10,417 nucleotides of DNA, taken from Gammaproteobacteria bacterium. Its GTDB lineage: Bacteria > Pseudomonadota > Gammaproteobacteria > Steroidobacterales > GCA-2729495. Shown one piece after another: positions 1-6,780 of the stretch (within the stretch, counting starts at the first letter, position 1; the number at the start of each line of letters is the position of its first letter). The notes under the pieces were generated by a model that worked only from the letters and a program-made list of their open reading frames with translations, searched no databases and had not been told where the DNA came from. The position numbers were made by a program, and so were the translations under genes. Location of the stretch: positions 1 through 10,417 of the forward strand of contig JAUIEY010000051.1 of assembly GCA_030429685.1 (NCBI GenBank), written 5' to 3'.

Positions 1-472
1 CTACCGGCATGGTGATCAGCAGCAGCAAACCGCCTATGGTCAGCAGCGAAGGCGGCAGAGCGCGCTCATGGAGCAGCCAGGCCAGCATGGCAGGTACCGC
101 AAGTTTCATCAGTTCGGAGGGCTGGAAGCGCACGCCGATGTCGAGCCAGCGCTGCGCACCGCCACCCATCTCGCCGCGCACCAGCACCAGCACCAGCATG
201 ATGAGCCCGGTAACGAACAGCCAGGGCGCGACCCGGCGCAGCCACACCGGCTGCACCTGGGCGATGGCCAGCATGACCAGCGCCGCCAGGCCGATGCGGG
301 CAGCCTGGCCCCACAGCATGTCGGTGCTGTTGCCTGACGCGCTGTAGAGCACAAAAATACCCAGTAGCAGCACGCTACAGATTCCGGCCAGCAGCGGCGG
401 GTCGATATGCAGGCGCTGCAGCAACCGGCTAAAAGGGTTGTAGCGACTGCCGCTGTCGGTTCGCGCCGCCAT
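1..472 (-). CDS. rodA: RodA, SEDS peptidoglycan glycosyltransferase of the elongasome (N-terminal part, cut by window edge)
   Basis: RodA is a multi-spanning inner-membrane SEDS protein that polymerises lipid II into glycan strands for side-wall growth and works in complex with PBP2. The first 157 codons are visible and open to the left edge; the family is about 370 residues, so roughly 40% is present. After a short cytoplasmic N-terminus there are hydrophobic segments at about 25-43, 58-75 and 82-98, and another begins near 142. The diagnostic SEDS stretch QRWLDIGVRFQPSELMKLAVP-like lies around 107-127, with FQPSE at 116-120. The ATG at 472-470 shares its A with the mrdA stop codon (TAATG), and no strong ribosome site is seen, so translation is probably coupled to mrdA. 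FtsW is the related alternative; the position behind mrdA and the RodA-like VLYSAS segment (41-46) favour RodA. Confidence 0.95.
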   Translation of the reverse strand, partial: MAARTDSGSRYNPFSRLLQRLHIDPPLLAGICSVLLLGIFVLYSASGNSTDMLWGQAARIGLAALVMLAIAQVQPVWLRRVAPWLFVTGLIMLVLVLVRGEMGGGAQRWLDIGVRFQPSELMKLAVPAMLAWLLHERALPPSLLTIGGLLLLITMPV

Positions 473-2334
473 TACAGTTCGGCGCTGGCCAGGTAGGTGT
501 CTATCACGGTGCGAGCCACCGGCCCGGCCACGCCACTGCCGCTGCCGCCGTTTTCGACAATTACCGCGACGGCGATACGCGGGTCCTCGACCGGCGCAAA
601 GGCGACAAACAATGCATGATCCCGCATGCGCTCCGCCAGTTCCTCTTCGTTGTATTGTTCATCCTGCGCCACCGAAACCACCTGGGCGGTGCCGCTTTTG
701 CCTGCCAGCCGCCACGGGCTGTTTAAACCCAGTGCGCGGGCGGTGCCTTTGGGGTCGTAAATGACGGCTTCCATGGAGGCAATGATCTGATCCCAGCGTT
801 CCGGCCGGGCCACCTGCACCGGTTGCAGCTTGCGCGGCTGCCGTACCGCCATGGCACCGCTTACCGGGTCGCGCATGCCGCGCACCAGCGAGGGCCGGTA
901 GCGCGTGCCGCGCATGGCAATGGTTGCGGTGGCGTGGGCAAGCTGCAGCGGCGTTGTCAGCATGAAGCCCTGACCAATACCGGCGATTACTGTTTCACCC
1001 GGATACCAGATCTGATCTTCCGGGTCGGCAAAATTGCGCCGTTTCCATGAACGTGTCGGCACCAGGCCATCGCTTTCCGGCCCGATGTCCAGTCCGGTGC
1101 TGTCGCCGAGCCCGAATGACTCCAGCGTGCGTGCCATGATGTCTATGCCGATTTCATTTGCCAGATCGTAAAAATAGGTATCGCACGACTGGGCGATAGC
1201 ATCGTTCATATCCACCATGCCATGACCTTCGGGCTTCCAGTCGCGATAGCGGTGACTGCTGCCGGGCAGGCTGAAGTAGCCCCGGCAGAACTTGGCCTGG
1301 TTCGCGCGGATGGCATTCTGTTCCAGCCCTGCCAGGGCAATAATCGGTTTTATGGTCGAGCCGGGCGGATACTTGCCACGCAATGCGCGGTTAAACAGCG
1401 GCTGATCCACGTCGTTCTGCAACTCGCGGAATTCCTCGCGGCTCAGGCCCGCGATGAAGCGGTTCGGGTCAAAGTTGGGTGTACTCGCCAGCACCAGCAC
1501 TTCGCCGTTGCGCGGATCGATTGCCGCAACGGCGCCGCGCTTGTTGCCGAGCGCCTGCTCGGCAGCCATCTGGGCATCGATGTCGAGGCTCAGCAGCAGG
1601 TCGCGCCCCGGCACCGACAATTGCGTGTCCAGCACCTGCATAACCCGGCCATGCACATTGACCAGCACATCCTCATGGCCCACCGTGCCGTGTAATTCGT
1701 TTTCATAGGCGCGCTCGGTCGCAACCTTGCCTATGTAAGAAGTGCCGGCATAGGCGGCGGGGTCCAGTTTCTGCTGGTCACCGGCACTGATGCCACCGAC
1801 GTAACCGAGTGCGTGCGACGCAACGGCACCATAGGGATAGGTCCGTGCCAGCCGGGCGCGAATTTCCACGCCAGGAAAATACGGCCGTAATACGGCAAAC
1901 CGGGCTACCTCGTCGTCGGTCATTTTGCGGCGTATGGGAATGCTGTCGAAGCGTCGTCGGCTGTTAATCAGTGCCTTGATACGGGCGGTGCTGCCGGCTT
2001 CCAGTAACCCACTGGCCTGCAGGCGTTGCAGGCTGTCATCCAGGTCGGGTACCTGCTCGGGAGTCAGTTCGAGCTGATAGCTGGGCGTGTTCTCGGCGAG
2101 AATCCGCTGGTTCCGGTCGTAGATAAGGCCGCGCGTGGGCGGCAGCGGCTGGACCCGGATGCGGTTGCCCTGTGACTGCGCGGCATAATAGTCGCCGTTC
2201 ACCAGTTGCAGGTTCGCCAGCCGCACCACCACGATACCTATCAGACCAAGGGCAAGCAGCGCACAAATCAGCACGCGGCTGTTGAACAACTGTTTTTCGC
2301 GCCAGTGATCCTTGATGTGATTGGCCGGCTGCAT
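472..2334 (-). CDS. mrdA: Penicillin-binding protein 2, peptidoglycan D,D-transpeptidase
   Basis: PBP2 crosslinks glycan strands made by RodA during elongation and is the classical target of mecillinam. The 620-residue length is close to E. coli PBP2 (633). A cytoplasmic N-terminus is followed by one membrane anchor (about 20-41). A non-catalytic pedestal domain then runs to about 240, with the family stretch PTRGLIYDRN at 66-75. The C-terminal transpeptidase domain has all three active-site motifs: S326-T-I-K329 (nucleophile Ser326), S383-C-D385 and K546-S-G548. The PBP2 pattern IGQG is at 453-456, and ENGGSGSG (594-601) matches the end of the E. coli fold. It starts 27 bases after mreD. A GAGG lies about 15 bases before the ATG, which is long spacing, so initiation may rely partly on coupling. 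No damage is seen. Identification is firm. Confidence 0.98.
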   Translation of the reverse strand: MQPANHIKDHWREKQLFNSRVLICALLALGLIGIVVVRLANLQLVNGDYYAAQSQGNRIRVQPLPPTRGLIYDRNQRILAENTPSYQLELTPEQVPDLDDSLQRLQASGLLEAGSTARIKALINSRRRFDSIPIRRKMTDDEVARFAVLRPYFPGVEIRARLARTYPYGAVASHALGYVGGISAGDQQKLDPAAYAGTSYIGKVATERAYENELHGTVGHEDVLVNVHGRVMQVLDTQLSVPGRDLLLSLDIDAQMAAEQALGNKRGAVAAIDPRNGEVLVLASTPNFDPNRFIAGLSREEFRELQNDVDQPLFNRALRGKYPPGSTIKPIIALAGLEQNAIRANQAKFCRGYFSLPGSSHRYRDWKPEGHGMVDMNDAIAQSCDTYFYDLANEIGIDIMARTLESFGLGDSTGLDIGPESDGLVPTRSWKRRNFADPEDQIWYPGETVIAGIGQGFMLTTPLQLAHATATIAMRGTRYRPSLVRGMRDPVSGAMAVRQPRKLQPVQVARPERWDQIIASMEAVIYDPKGTARALGLNSPWRLAGKSGTAQVVSVAQDEQYNEEELAERMRDHALFVAFAPVEDPRIAVAVIVENGGSGSGVAGPVARTVIDTYLASAEL

Positions 2335-2361
2335 CGCGACTGGTCAGATCCTCGTCTTTAT

Positions 2362-2856
2362 TCAGAAATTGCTGGCGTGGGTTTCACTCTGCATGCGCAC
2401 CCGATCCAGCAGTGCCATGACCGGCTGCCACAGCAGGGTGCCGGAGATGATCGCCGGCCAGCGCCGCAGGCCGGACAGGCCATAGCCGGCAATGCCTTCA
2501 ACCAGAAATTGCACCGCTGCCGCCAGCGTCAGCAGCGCCAGCACCGTCATGGTCATTTGCCAGAGCGGAAAAATGCGAATCTGCAGGTGAAAACGCACCG
2601 TAATGTATGTGACCACGCAAAGGGCCAGTGCGTTCTGTCCCATCAGCTGGCCGTGCAGTATGTCCAGCACTATCCCCAGGGTGAAAGCCAGCAGCAGGCC
2701 AAAGCGCTCGGGTCGCATCATGGTCCAGTAGATCAGTGCCATCGCCGGCAGCGACGGGCGAAACGGCTGCAGCACTTCCGGCAGCGGCATAACCTCAATC
2801 GCGATTGCCGTCAGCAAGGTAATCAGAGCGGGCCAGATACGCAGCGGCCGGGCCAT
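2362..2856 (-). CDS. mreD: Rod shape-determining protein MreD
   Basis: MreD is a small polytopic inner-membrane subunit of the Rod complex that partners MreC and helps control PBP2/RodA. The 164-residue product matches the family length (about 160). It is strongly hydrophobic, with segments at about 7-24, 36-47, 52-68, 72-87, 97-119 and 133-150. The family pattern is clear: RPSLPAMALIYW (33-44), then GIVLDILHGQLMGQNALAL (61-79), close to the E. coli-type LLLDxLxGxxLGQxALAL. The ATG overlaps the mreC stop by one base (TGATG), and a GGAG sits 8 bases upstream inside mreC, so the start is well supported and translationally coupled. MreD is usually the least conserved Mre protein, but the motif and position leave little doubt. 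Confidence 0.96.
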   Translation of the reverse strand: MARPLRIWPALITLLTAIAIEVMPLPEVLQPFRPSLPAMALIYWTMMRPERFGLLLAFTLGIVLDILHGQLMGQNALALCVVTYITVRFHLQIRIFPLWQMTMTVLALLTLAAAVQFLVEGIAGYGLSGLRRWPAIISGTLLWQPVMALLDRVRMQSETHASNF

Positions 2857-3749
2857 CAGGGCTGCTCCGGCGCAGCATCTGCTGCGCTGGTTTGATCCGG
2901 GCCGACCTGATCATCGGGCTTGATCAGCAACACTTCGCGCATGCGGTTTAGCGCCGCGGCGGGCGTTGCGTCTATATCGAGAAACGGCTGCCCGGTCACA
3001 CTGCTTACCTGTTGCACGGTCGCGACCGGATAGCCGGGCGGAAACTTGCCGCCCAGGCCGGAAGTTACCAGCAGGTCGCCTTCACGCACATCGGCATTAC
3101 CGGGCAGAAAGGGCAGCGACAGTCGGTCCAGTTCGCCGGTGCCTACCGCGATGGAGCGCAGCCGGTTGCGGGCAATTTCCACCGGAATCGCATGGTCAAT
3201 GTCGGTAAGCAGCATGGCTTCTGCCGTGTAGTGCCGGTCGCGTGTGATCTGACCGACGACACCATCGGCGTCAATGACCGGTTGTCCCACATACACACCG
3301 TCCTGACCGCCGCGGTTGACCACCACCATGTTACGAAACGGGTTCATGTCGACCGACACAATTTCAGCGATCAGCATGTCCTCGCCGACTTTGGCGGTGG
3401 AGTCGAGCAGTGCGCGCAGCCGGGCATTCTCGGCCTCCAGTGCGGCCATGCGCTGCAGACTGGCACTGCGAATCAGGGCTTCTTCGCGCAGGCGGCGGTT
3501 TTCGGCCTGCAATTCGTCGCGGGTGGTAATGCTTTCTGACAGGGTTTTGCTGAGGTCAAATGGCGCGCTGACCAGCACTTCAACCGGGTAAAGCAACACA
3601 GACAGGCCTTTGCGGACGCCCGTGAGGTATTCATTCCGGTGGTCGAGGACCATCAGAACAATTGCGATTACGCCGAGAATGATTAACTGCAAACCCGGGC
3701 TGGCATTGCGGAACTGCCCCGGTTCGCGGTCGACGGTTGTCAGTGCCAT
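2856..3749 (-). CDS. mreC: Rod shape-determining protein MreC
   Basis: MreC is a bitopic inner-membrane protein whose periplasmic part binds PBP2 and activates it for side-wall synthesis. From the chosen ATG it has 297 residues: a short cytoplasmic N-terminus, one membrane helix (about 20-36), a charged coiled coil (about 69-116, with repeats such as ELQAENRRLREE and LEAENARLRALL), then the double beta-barrel domain (about 125-275). Family signatures are GVYVGQPVIDADGVVGQ, LLVTSGLGGKFPPGYPVA and LNRMREVLLI. The short tail is rich in Asp, Pro, Ala and Gln. A GTG at 3770 would add seven residues (304 in all). I prefer the ATG at 3749 because it already gives 19 residues before the membrane helix and because the GTG lies right beside an inverted repeat. 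Neither start has a strong ribosome site. The stop overlaps the mreD start. Confidence 0.96.
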   Translation of the reverse strand: MALTTVDREPGQFRNASPGLQLIILGVIAIVLMVLDHRNEYLTGVRKGLSVLLYPVEVLVSAPFDLSKTLSESITTRDELQAENRRLREEALIRSASLQRMAALEAENARLRALLDSTAKVGEDMLIAEIVSVDMNPFRNMVVVNRGGQDGVYVGQPVIDADGVVGQITRDRHYTAEAMLLTDIDHAIPVEIARNRLRSIAVGTGELDRLSLPFLPGNADVREGDLLVTSGLGGKFPPGYPVATVQQVSSVTGQPFLDIDATPAAALNRMREVLLIKPDDQVGPDQTSAADAAPEQP

Positions 3750-3775
3750 AACCTGACTGTATCCACCCACAACAA

Positions 3776-3790
3776 CCCATCAATGATGGG
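3776..3790. repeat. Small inverted repeat in the mreB-mreC gap
   Basis: CCCATC and GATGGG form a perfect 6-bp stem around a 3-base spacer, between the mreB stop (3824) and the mreC start. On the mreB strand it is followed by TTGTTGTGGG, not a T-run, so it is not a normal intrinsic terminator. It could be an RNA stability or processing element that sets the MreB:MreC ratio, or chance. The structure is seen; the function is a guess. Confidence 0.35.
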
Positions 3791-3823
3791 GCAGGGGCGG
3801 AAAACTATCAACGGGTTCGGGTG

Positions 3824-4867
3824 CTACTCCTGGGCGAAAACACCCGGGCCCTGCTCGTCAATAAGTTCAAGGATCCGGCCGCCGCCGCGTGCCACGCAGG
3901 TCAGCGGGTCATCGGCGACTACCACCGGCAGGCCGGTCTCTTCCATCAGCAGCTTGTCGAGGTCACGCAGCAGCGCGCCGCCGCCGGTCAGGACTATGCC
4001 GCGATCAGCTACGTCGGAGCCAAGTTCCGGCGGGGTTTGCTCCAGCGCCCCTTTGACGGCTCCCACTATCCCCTGCAGCGGCTCCTGCAGGGCTTCCAGA
4101 ATTTCATTGCTGTTGAGGCTGAAGCTGCGCGGCACACCCTCGGACAGATTGCGGCCGCGTACCGAGATTTCCTTGACCTCATCGCCCGGGTAAGCCGAGC
4201 CGATGTCGTGCTTGATGCGTTCGGCGGTGGCTTCACCAATCAGGATGCCGTAGTTGCGGCGCACGTAATTCAGAATGGCATCATCAAAGCGGTCGCCACC
4301 GATGCGCACCGATGCGGCGTAAACAATGCCGTTCAGGGAAATCACCGCGACCTCGGAGGTGCCGCCGCCGATATCCAGCACCATGGAGCCGCGCGCCTCA
4401 TGCACCGGCATGCCGGCACCAATGGCAGCGGCCATGGGCTCGTCCACCAGGAACACCTTGCGCGCGCCGGCGCCTTCGGCCGATTCCTTGATGGCGCGGC
4501 GCTCTACCTGGGTCGAGCCGTAGGGTACGCAGACCAGCACCCGGGGGCTGGGGCGAAAAAACTGGTTGCCATGCGCTTTTTTGATGAAATGCTGCAGCAT
4601 TTTCTCGGTGACCGTGAAGTCAGCGATCACCCCGTCTTTGAGCGGCCGGATGGCGGTGATATTGCCGGGCGTGCGGCCGAGCATATTTTTGGCTTCGGCG
4701 CCCACCGCAGCCACGCTTTTGCGCCCGCCGCCGGCATCTTCGCGGATTGCCACGACTGACGGTTCATCAAGAACAATGCCGTGGCCACGCAGATATATAA
4801 GAGTATTTGCCGTTCCCAGGTCGATCGAAAGATCGTTGGAAAAATAGCCGAGCAGGTTTTTCAGCAT
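3824..4867 (-). CDS. mreB: Actin-like cell-shape protein MreB
   Basis: MreB is the bacterial actin that polymerises on the inner membrane with ATP and directs where the Rod complex builds wall. The protein has 347 residues, the same as E. coli MreB. It starts MLKNLLGYFSNDLS, an amphipathic membrane-binding N-terminus, followed by phosphate loop 1, DLGTANT (16-22). Next come TPGNITAIRPLKDGVIADF (66-84), the catalytic-region VDEPMAAAIGAG (141-152, Glu143), phosphate loop 2, LDIGGGTSE (164-172), and the adenosine motif VLTGGGALL (292-300). The frame stays open upstream to an ATG at 4996, but those 43 extra residues look unlike the family, so the start at 4867 is chosen. An AAGG lies about 13 bases before it. 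It is first in the mreBCD-mrdA-rodA cluster, which lets cells set filament and synthase levels together. Confidence 0.99.
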   Translation of the reverse strand: MLKNLLGYFSNDLSIDLGTANTLIYLRGHGIVLDEPSVVAIREDAGGGRKSVAAVGAEAKNMLGRTPGNITAIRPLKDGVIADFTVTEKMLQHFIKKAHGNQFFRPSPRVLVCVPYGSTQVERRAIKESAEGAGARKVFLVDEPMAAAIGAGMPVHEARGSMVLDIGGGTSEVAVISLNGIVYAASVRIGGDRFDDAILNYVRRNYGILIGEATAERIKHDIGSAYPGDEVKEISVRGRNLSEGVPRSFSLNSNEILEALQEPLQGIVGAVKGALEQTPPELGSDVADRGIVLTGGGALLRDLDKLLMEETGLPVVVADDPLTCVARGGGRILELIDEQGPGVFAQE

Positions 4868-4919
4868 GGGCGTCGGTGCCTTCCGGAATAGCCGCAACAG
4901 GCTATGTAAAGTCCGGCGT

Positions 4920-4948
4920 ACTCTAGCAACGAGGGGGATTTTGGGCAA
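4920..4948 (-). promoter_or_regulatory. Candidate sigma70 promoter for the mreB operon
   Basis: On the minus strand, TTGCCC (-35, 4948-4943) and TAGAGT (-10, 4925-4920) are separated by exactly 17 bases; each hexamer matches four of six consensus bases. Transcription would start near 4913, giving a leader of about 45 bases before the mreB ATG. The spacing and location are good, but it is a prediction by eye. E. coli mreB has several promoters, so others may exist. Confidence 0.5.
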
Positions 4949-4957
4949 CTGCGGGTG

Positions 4958-4963
4958 TATGAT
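4958..4963 (+). promoter_or_regulatory. Candidate -10 element for gatC
   Basis: TATGAT matches five of six bases of the sigma70 -10 and lies about 64 bases before the gatC GTG. No good -35 is found at 16-18 bases; TTGGGC at 4941-4946 is too close (11 bases), and the upstream TG is one base out of register for an extended -10. It is the best candidate in this short gap, but weak. Confidence 0.28.
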
Positions 4964-4967
4964 TACG

Positions 4968-4992
4968 CGCCTTTCAGGGCTTCGGCCCGGCG
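4968..4992 (+). promoter_or_regulatory. cUUCGg hairpin in the gatC leader
   Basis: GGGC-TTCG-GCCC (4977-4988) forms a 4-bp stem closed by a C(UUCG)G tetraloop, one of the most stable RNA loops. It can be extended by an outer CGCC/GGCG stem (4968-4971 with 4989-4992) across a five-base bulge on the 5' side. No T-run follows, so it is not a terminator. If transcription begins near 4970 or upstream, it would sit at or near the 5' end of the gatCAB mRNA and could protect it. Structure seen; role inferred. Confidence 0.4.
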
Positions 4993-5026
4993 ACACTCTG
5001 AATCAGGCTGACCTTCGGATACCACC

Positions 5027-5314
5027 GTGGCAATAACCCGCAAAGATATTGAGCACATCGCCCATCTGGCCCGGCTGGAAGTCAGCGATGCGGAAGTTCC
5101 TGCGTACGCCGACAAGCTGGACAAGATCATCGGCTTTATCGATACGCTGGAGCAGGCTGAAACCGCCGGTTTGCAGCCCATGGCACACCCGCTGCAGATG
5201 AGTCAGCGCCTGCGTGAGGATGCGGTAACGGCAACGGATCAACGCGATCACTACCAGCAGAATGCGGCTGAGACGACCGACGGGCTATATATCGTGCCCC
5301 GCGTCGTCGAGTAG
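5027..5314 (+). CDS. gatC: Glu/Asp-tRNA amidotransferase subunit C
   Basis: GatC is the small non-catalytic subunit that wraps around GatA and holds GatA and GatB together in the tRNA-dependent amidotransferase. The 95-residue product matches the usual size (about 95-100). It begins with the family pattern ITRKDIEHIAHLARLEV (3-19), then helices with DKLDKIIGFIDTLEQ (29-43), and ends GLYIVPRVVE, the conserved tail that packs on GatA. The start is a GTG at 5027, chosen because the conserved first helix begins directly after it; a GGA lies seven bases upstream. It is the first gene of gatCAB-hslO, eight bases before gatA. The short length and GTG start are normal for the family. Confidence 0.97.
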   Translation: MAITRKDIEHIAHLARLEVSDAEVPAYADKLDKIIGFIDTLEQAETAGLQPMAHPLQMSQRLREDAVTATDQRDHYQQNAAETTDGLYIVPRVVE

Positions 5315-5322
5315 CAGACACA

Positions 5323-6780
5323 ATGGCGGATCCGCGGCACACACTGGCTGAGATGGCCCGCCTGCTGGCAAGCGGTGCGACCAGCAGTCGCGAACTGACC
5401 GAAGCCGCGCTGGCGCGCATCGCTGCCGCGGATAGCGAGCTCAACAGTTTCATTACCGTTACCGGCGAGGCGGCGCTCGCAGCTGCCGACCGGGCCGATG
5501 CACAGCGTGCGGCCGGCAAGGCGGGACCACTGACCGGTATTCCGATAGCGCAGAAAGACATCTTCTGTACCGCCGGTGTCGCCACCACCTGTGCATCGCG
5601 GATGCTGGAGAACTTTGTGTCTCCCTACGACGCCACCGTGGTTGAGCGACTTAATGCTGCGGGCCTGGTCAGCGTGGGCAAGACCAACATGGACGAGTTC
5701 GCCATGGGCTCGTCGAACGAGACCAGCTATTTCGGCGCCGTCAGGAACCCGTGGGACGCCGCGCGCTCGCCGGGCGGTTCATCTGGCGGGTCGGCGGCGG
5801 CAGTCGCAGCCGGCCTGGTGCCGCTGGCAACCGGCACTGATACCGGCGGCTCCGTACGTCAGCCGGCGGCGCTCTGCGGCATCACCGGATTCAAGCCGTC
5901 CTACGGCCGGGTATCGCGTTACGGCATGATTGCCTTTGCTTCCAGTCTGGACCAGGCTGGGGTGCTGGCGCTGACGGCTGAAGATGCAGCTTTGATCATG
6001 CAGGTTATCGCCGGATTCGACGAGCGCGATTCCACCTGCTCGGATCAGCCGGTGCCGGATTACACCGCGGCTCTGGAACAGAGTGTGGCCGGCAGGAAAA
6101 TCGGCGTGCCGACTGAGTATTTTGCCGGGCTCGATGCGGCCTGTGCAGCCGCAACGCATGCCGCGCTGGACGTCTACCGGCAACTGGGTGCCGAGATTGT
6201 TGACGTGCGCCTGCCGAATCTTTCGCTGGCTGTGCCTGCCTATTACGTGGTGGCGCCCGCGGAAGCATCCAGCAATCTGTCACGCTATGACGGCATCCGC
6301 TTCGGCTATCGCGCCGCTGCAGCCGACGACATCGAATCACTCTACAAGAATACGCGTTCGGCTGGTTTTGGCGAGGAAGTCAAACGGCGCATCATGACCG
6401 GCACCTATGTGTTATCGGCGGGTTACTACGATGCCTACTACCTCAAGGCGCAAAAAATCCGGCAATTGATCAGCAACGACCTGGCGAAGTGTTTCGAGCA
6501 GGTTGATGTCATTGCCGGCCCAACCACACCAACGCCCGCCTTCCGGCTGGGCGAAAAAACCGATGACCCGGTACAGATGTACCTGAACGACATATACACG
6601 GTATCCGCCAACCTGGCCGGATTGCCGGGTATTTCGGTGCCCTGCGGTCTGGTAGACGGACTGCCGGTGGGATTGCAGTTCATCGGGTCTCTGTTCGACG
6701 AAGCGACAGTGCTGAACTTCGCGCACGTTTTTCAGCAACAGACTGACTGGCACACGCTGGTGCCGGGAGGTGCAGGCTGA
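5323..6780 (+). CDS. gatA: Glu/Asp-tRNA amidotransferase subunit A (amidase)
   Basis: GatA hydrolyses glutamine (or asparagine) and sends the ammonia through a tunnel to GatB, where it amidates Glu-tRNA(Gln) or Asp-tRNA(Asn) in the cytoplasm. The 485 residues are the normal length. The amidase-signature Ser-cisSer-Lys triad is intact: Lys78 (in PIAQKDIF), Ser153 (in GGSSGGSAAA) and Ser177 (in TDTGGSVRQPA). Their spacing of 75 and 24 residues equals that in Staphylococcus aureus GatA (79/154/178). Other family blocks are GKTNMDEFAMGSSNETSYFG (119-138) and FKPSYGRVSRYGM (190-202). It starts at an ATG eight bases after gatC without a strong ribosome site, suggesting coupling. The stop overlaps the gatB start (TGATG). 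Many amidases share this fold; neighbouring gatC and gatB settle the assignment. Confidence 0.99.
   Translation: MADPRHTLAEMARLLASGATSSRELTEAALARIAAADSELNSFITVTGEAALAAADRADAQRAAGKAGPLTGIPIAQKDIFCTAGVATTCASRMLENFVSPYDATVVERLNAAGLVSVGKTNMDEFAMGSSNETSYFGAVRNPWDAARSPGGSSGGSAAAVAAGLVPLATGTDTGGSVRQPAALCGITGFKPSYGRVSRYGMIAFASSLDQAGVLALTAEDAALIMQVIAGFDERDSTCSDQPVPDYTAALEQSVAGRKIGVPTEYFAGLDAACAAATHAALDVYRQLGAEIVDVRLPNLSLAVPAYYVVAPAEASSNLSRYDGIRFGYRAAAADDIESLYKNTRSAGFGEEVKRRIMTGTYVLSAGYYDAYYLKAQKIRQLISNDLAKCFEQVDVIAGPTTPTPAFRLGEKTDDPVQMYLNDIYTVSANLAGLPGISVPCGLVDGLPVGLQFIGSLFDEATVLNFAHVFQQQTDWHTLVPGGAG

Noticed and set aside
66..354. Short minus-strand frames within the first 350 bases
   Set aside because: The frame starting at 472 encodes clear RodA through to base 1; the others are out-of-frame translations of the same DNA.
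2206..2895. 229-codon plus-strand open frame across mrdA, mreD and mreC
   Set aside because: It crosses three recognised genes in antisense, and the Gln/His/Arg-rich product looks like the complement of a membrane-protein gene.
3776..3790. Inverted repeat read as a transcription terminator after mreB
   Set aside because: The stem is short and no T-run follows on the minus strand; stopping here would cut off mreC, mreD, mrdA and rodA.
3821..4759. 312-codon open frame on the plus strand opposite mreB
   Set aside because: It lies wholly antisense to an unmistakable MreB, and its His/Ala/Gly/Arg-rich product shows no known motif. Such frames are common opposite GC-rich genes.
4941..4963. TTGGGC plus TATGAT as a full gatC promoter
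   Set aside because: The hexamers are only 11 bases apart, far from the required 16-18; only the -10 is kept as a weak candidate.
4868..4996. N-terminal extension of MreB by 43 residues from an ATG at 4996
   Set aside because: The extension is Arg/Pro-rich and unlike MreB, it would cover the likely promoter, and starting at 4867 gives exactly the 347-residue E. coli length with the conserved amphipathic N-terminus.
5003..5251. Minus-strand frames opposite gatC
   Set aside because: They overlap a complete GatC with conserved ends and have no recognisable content or ribosome site.
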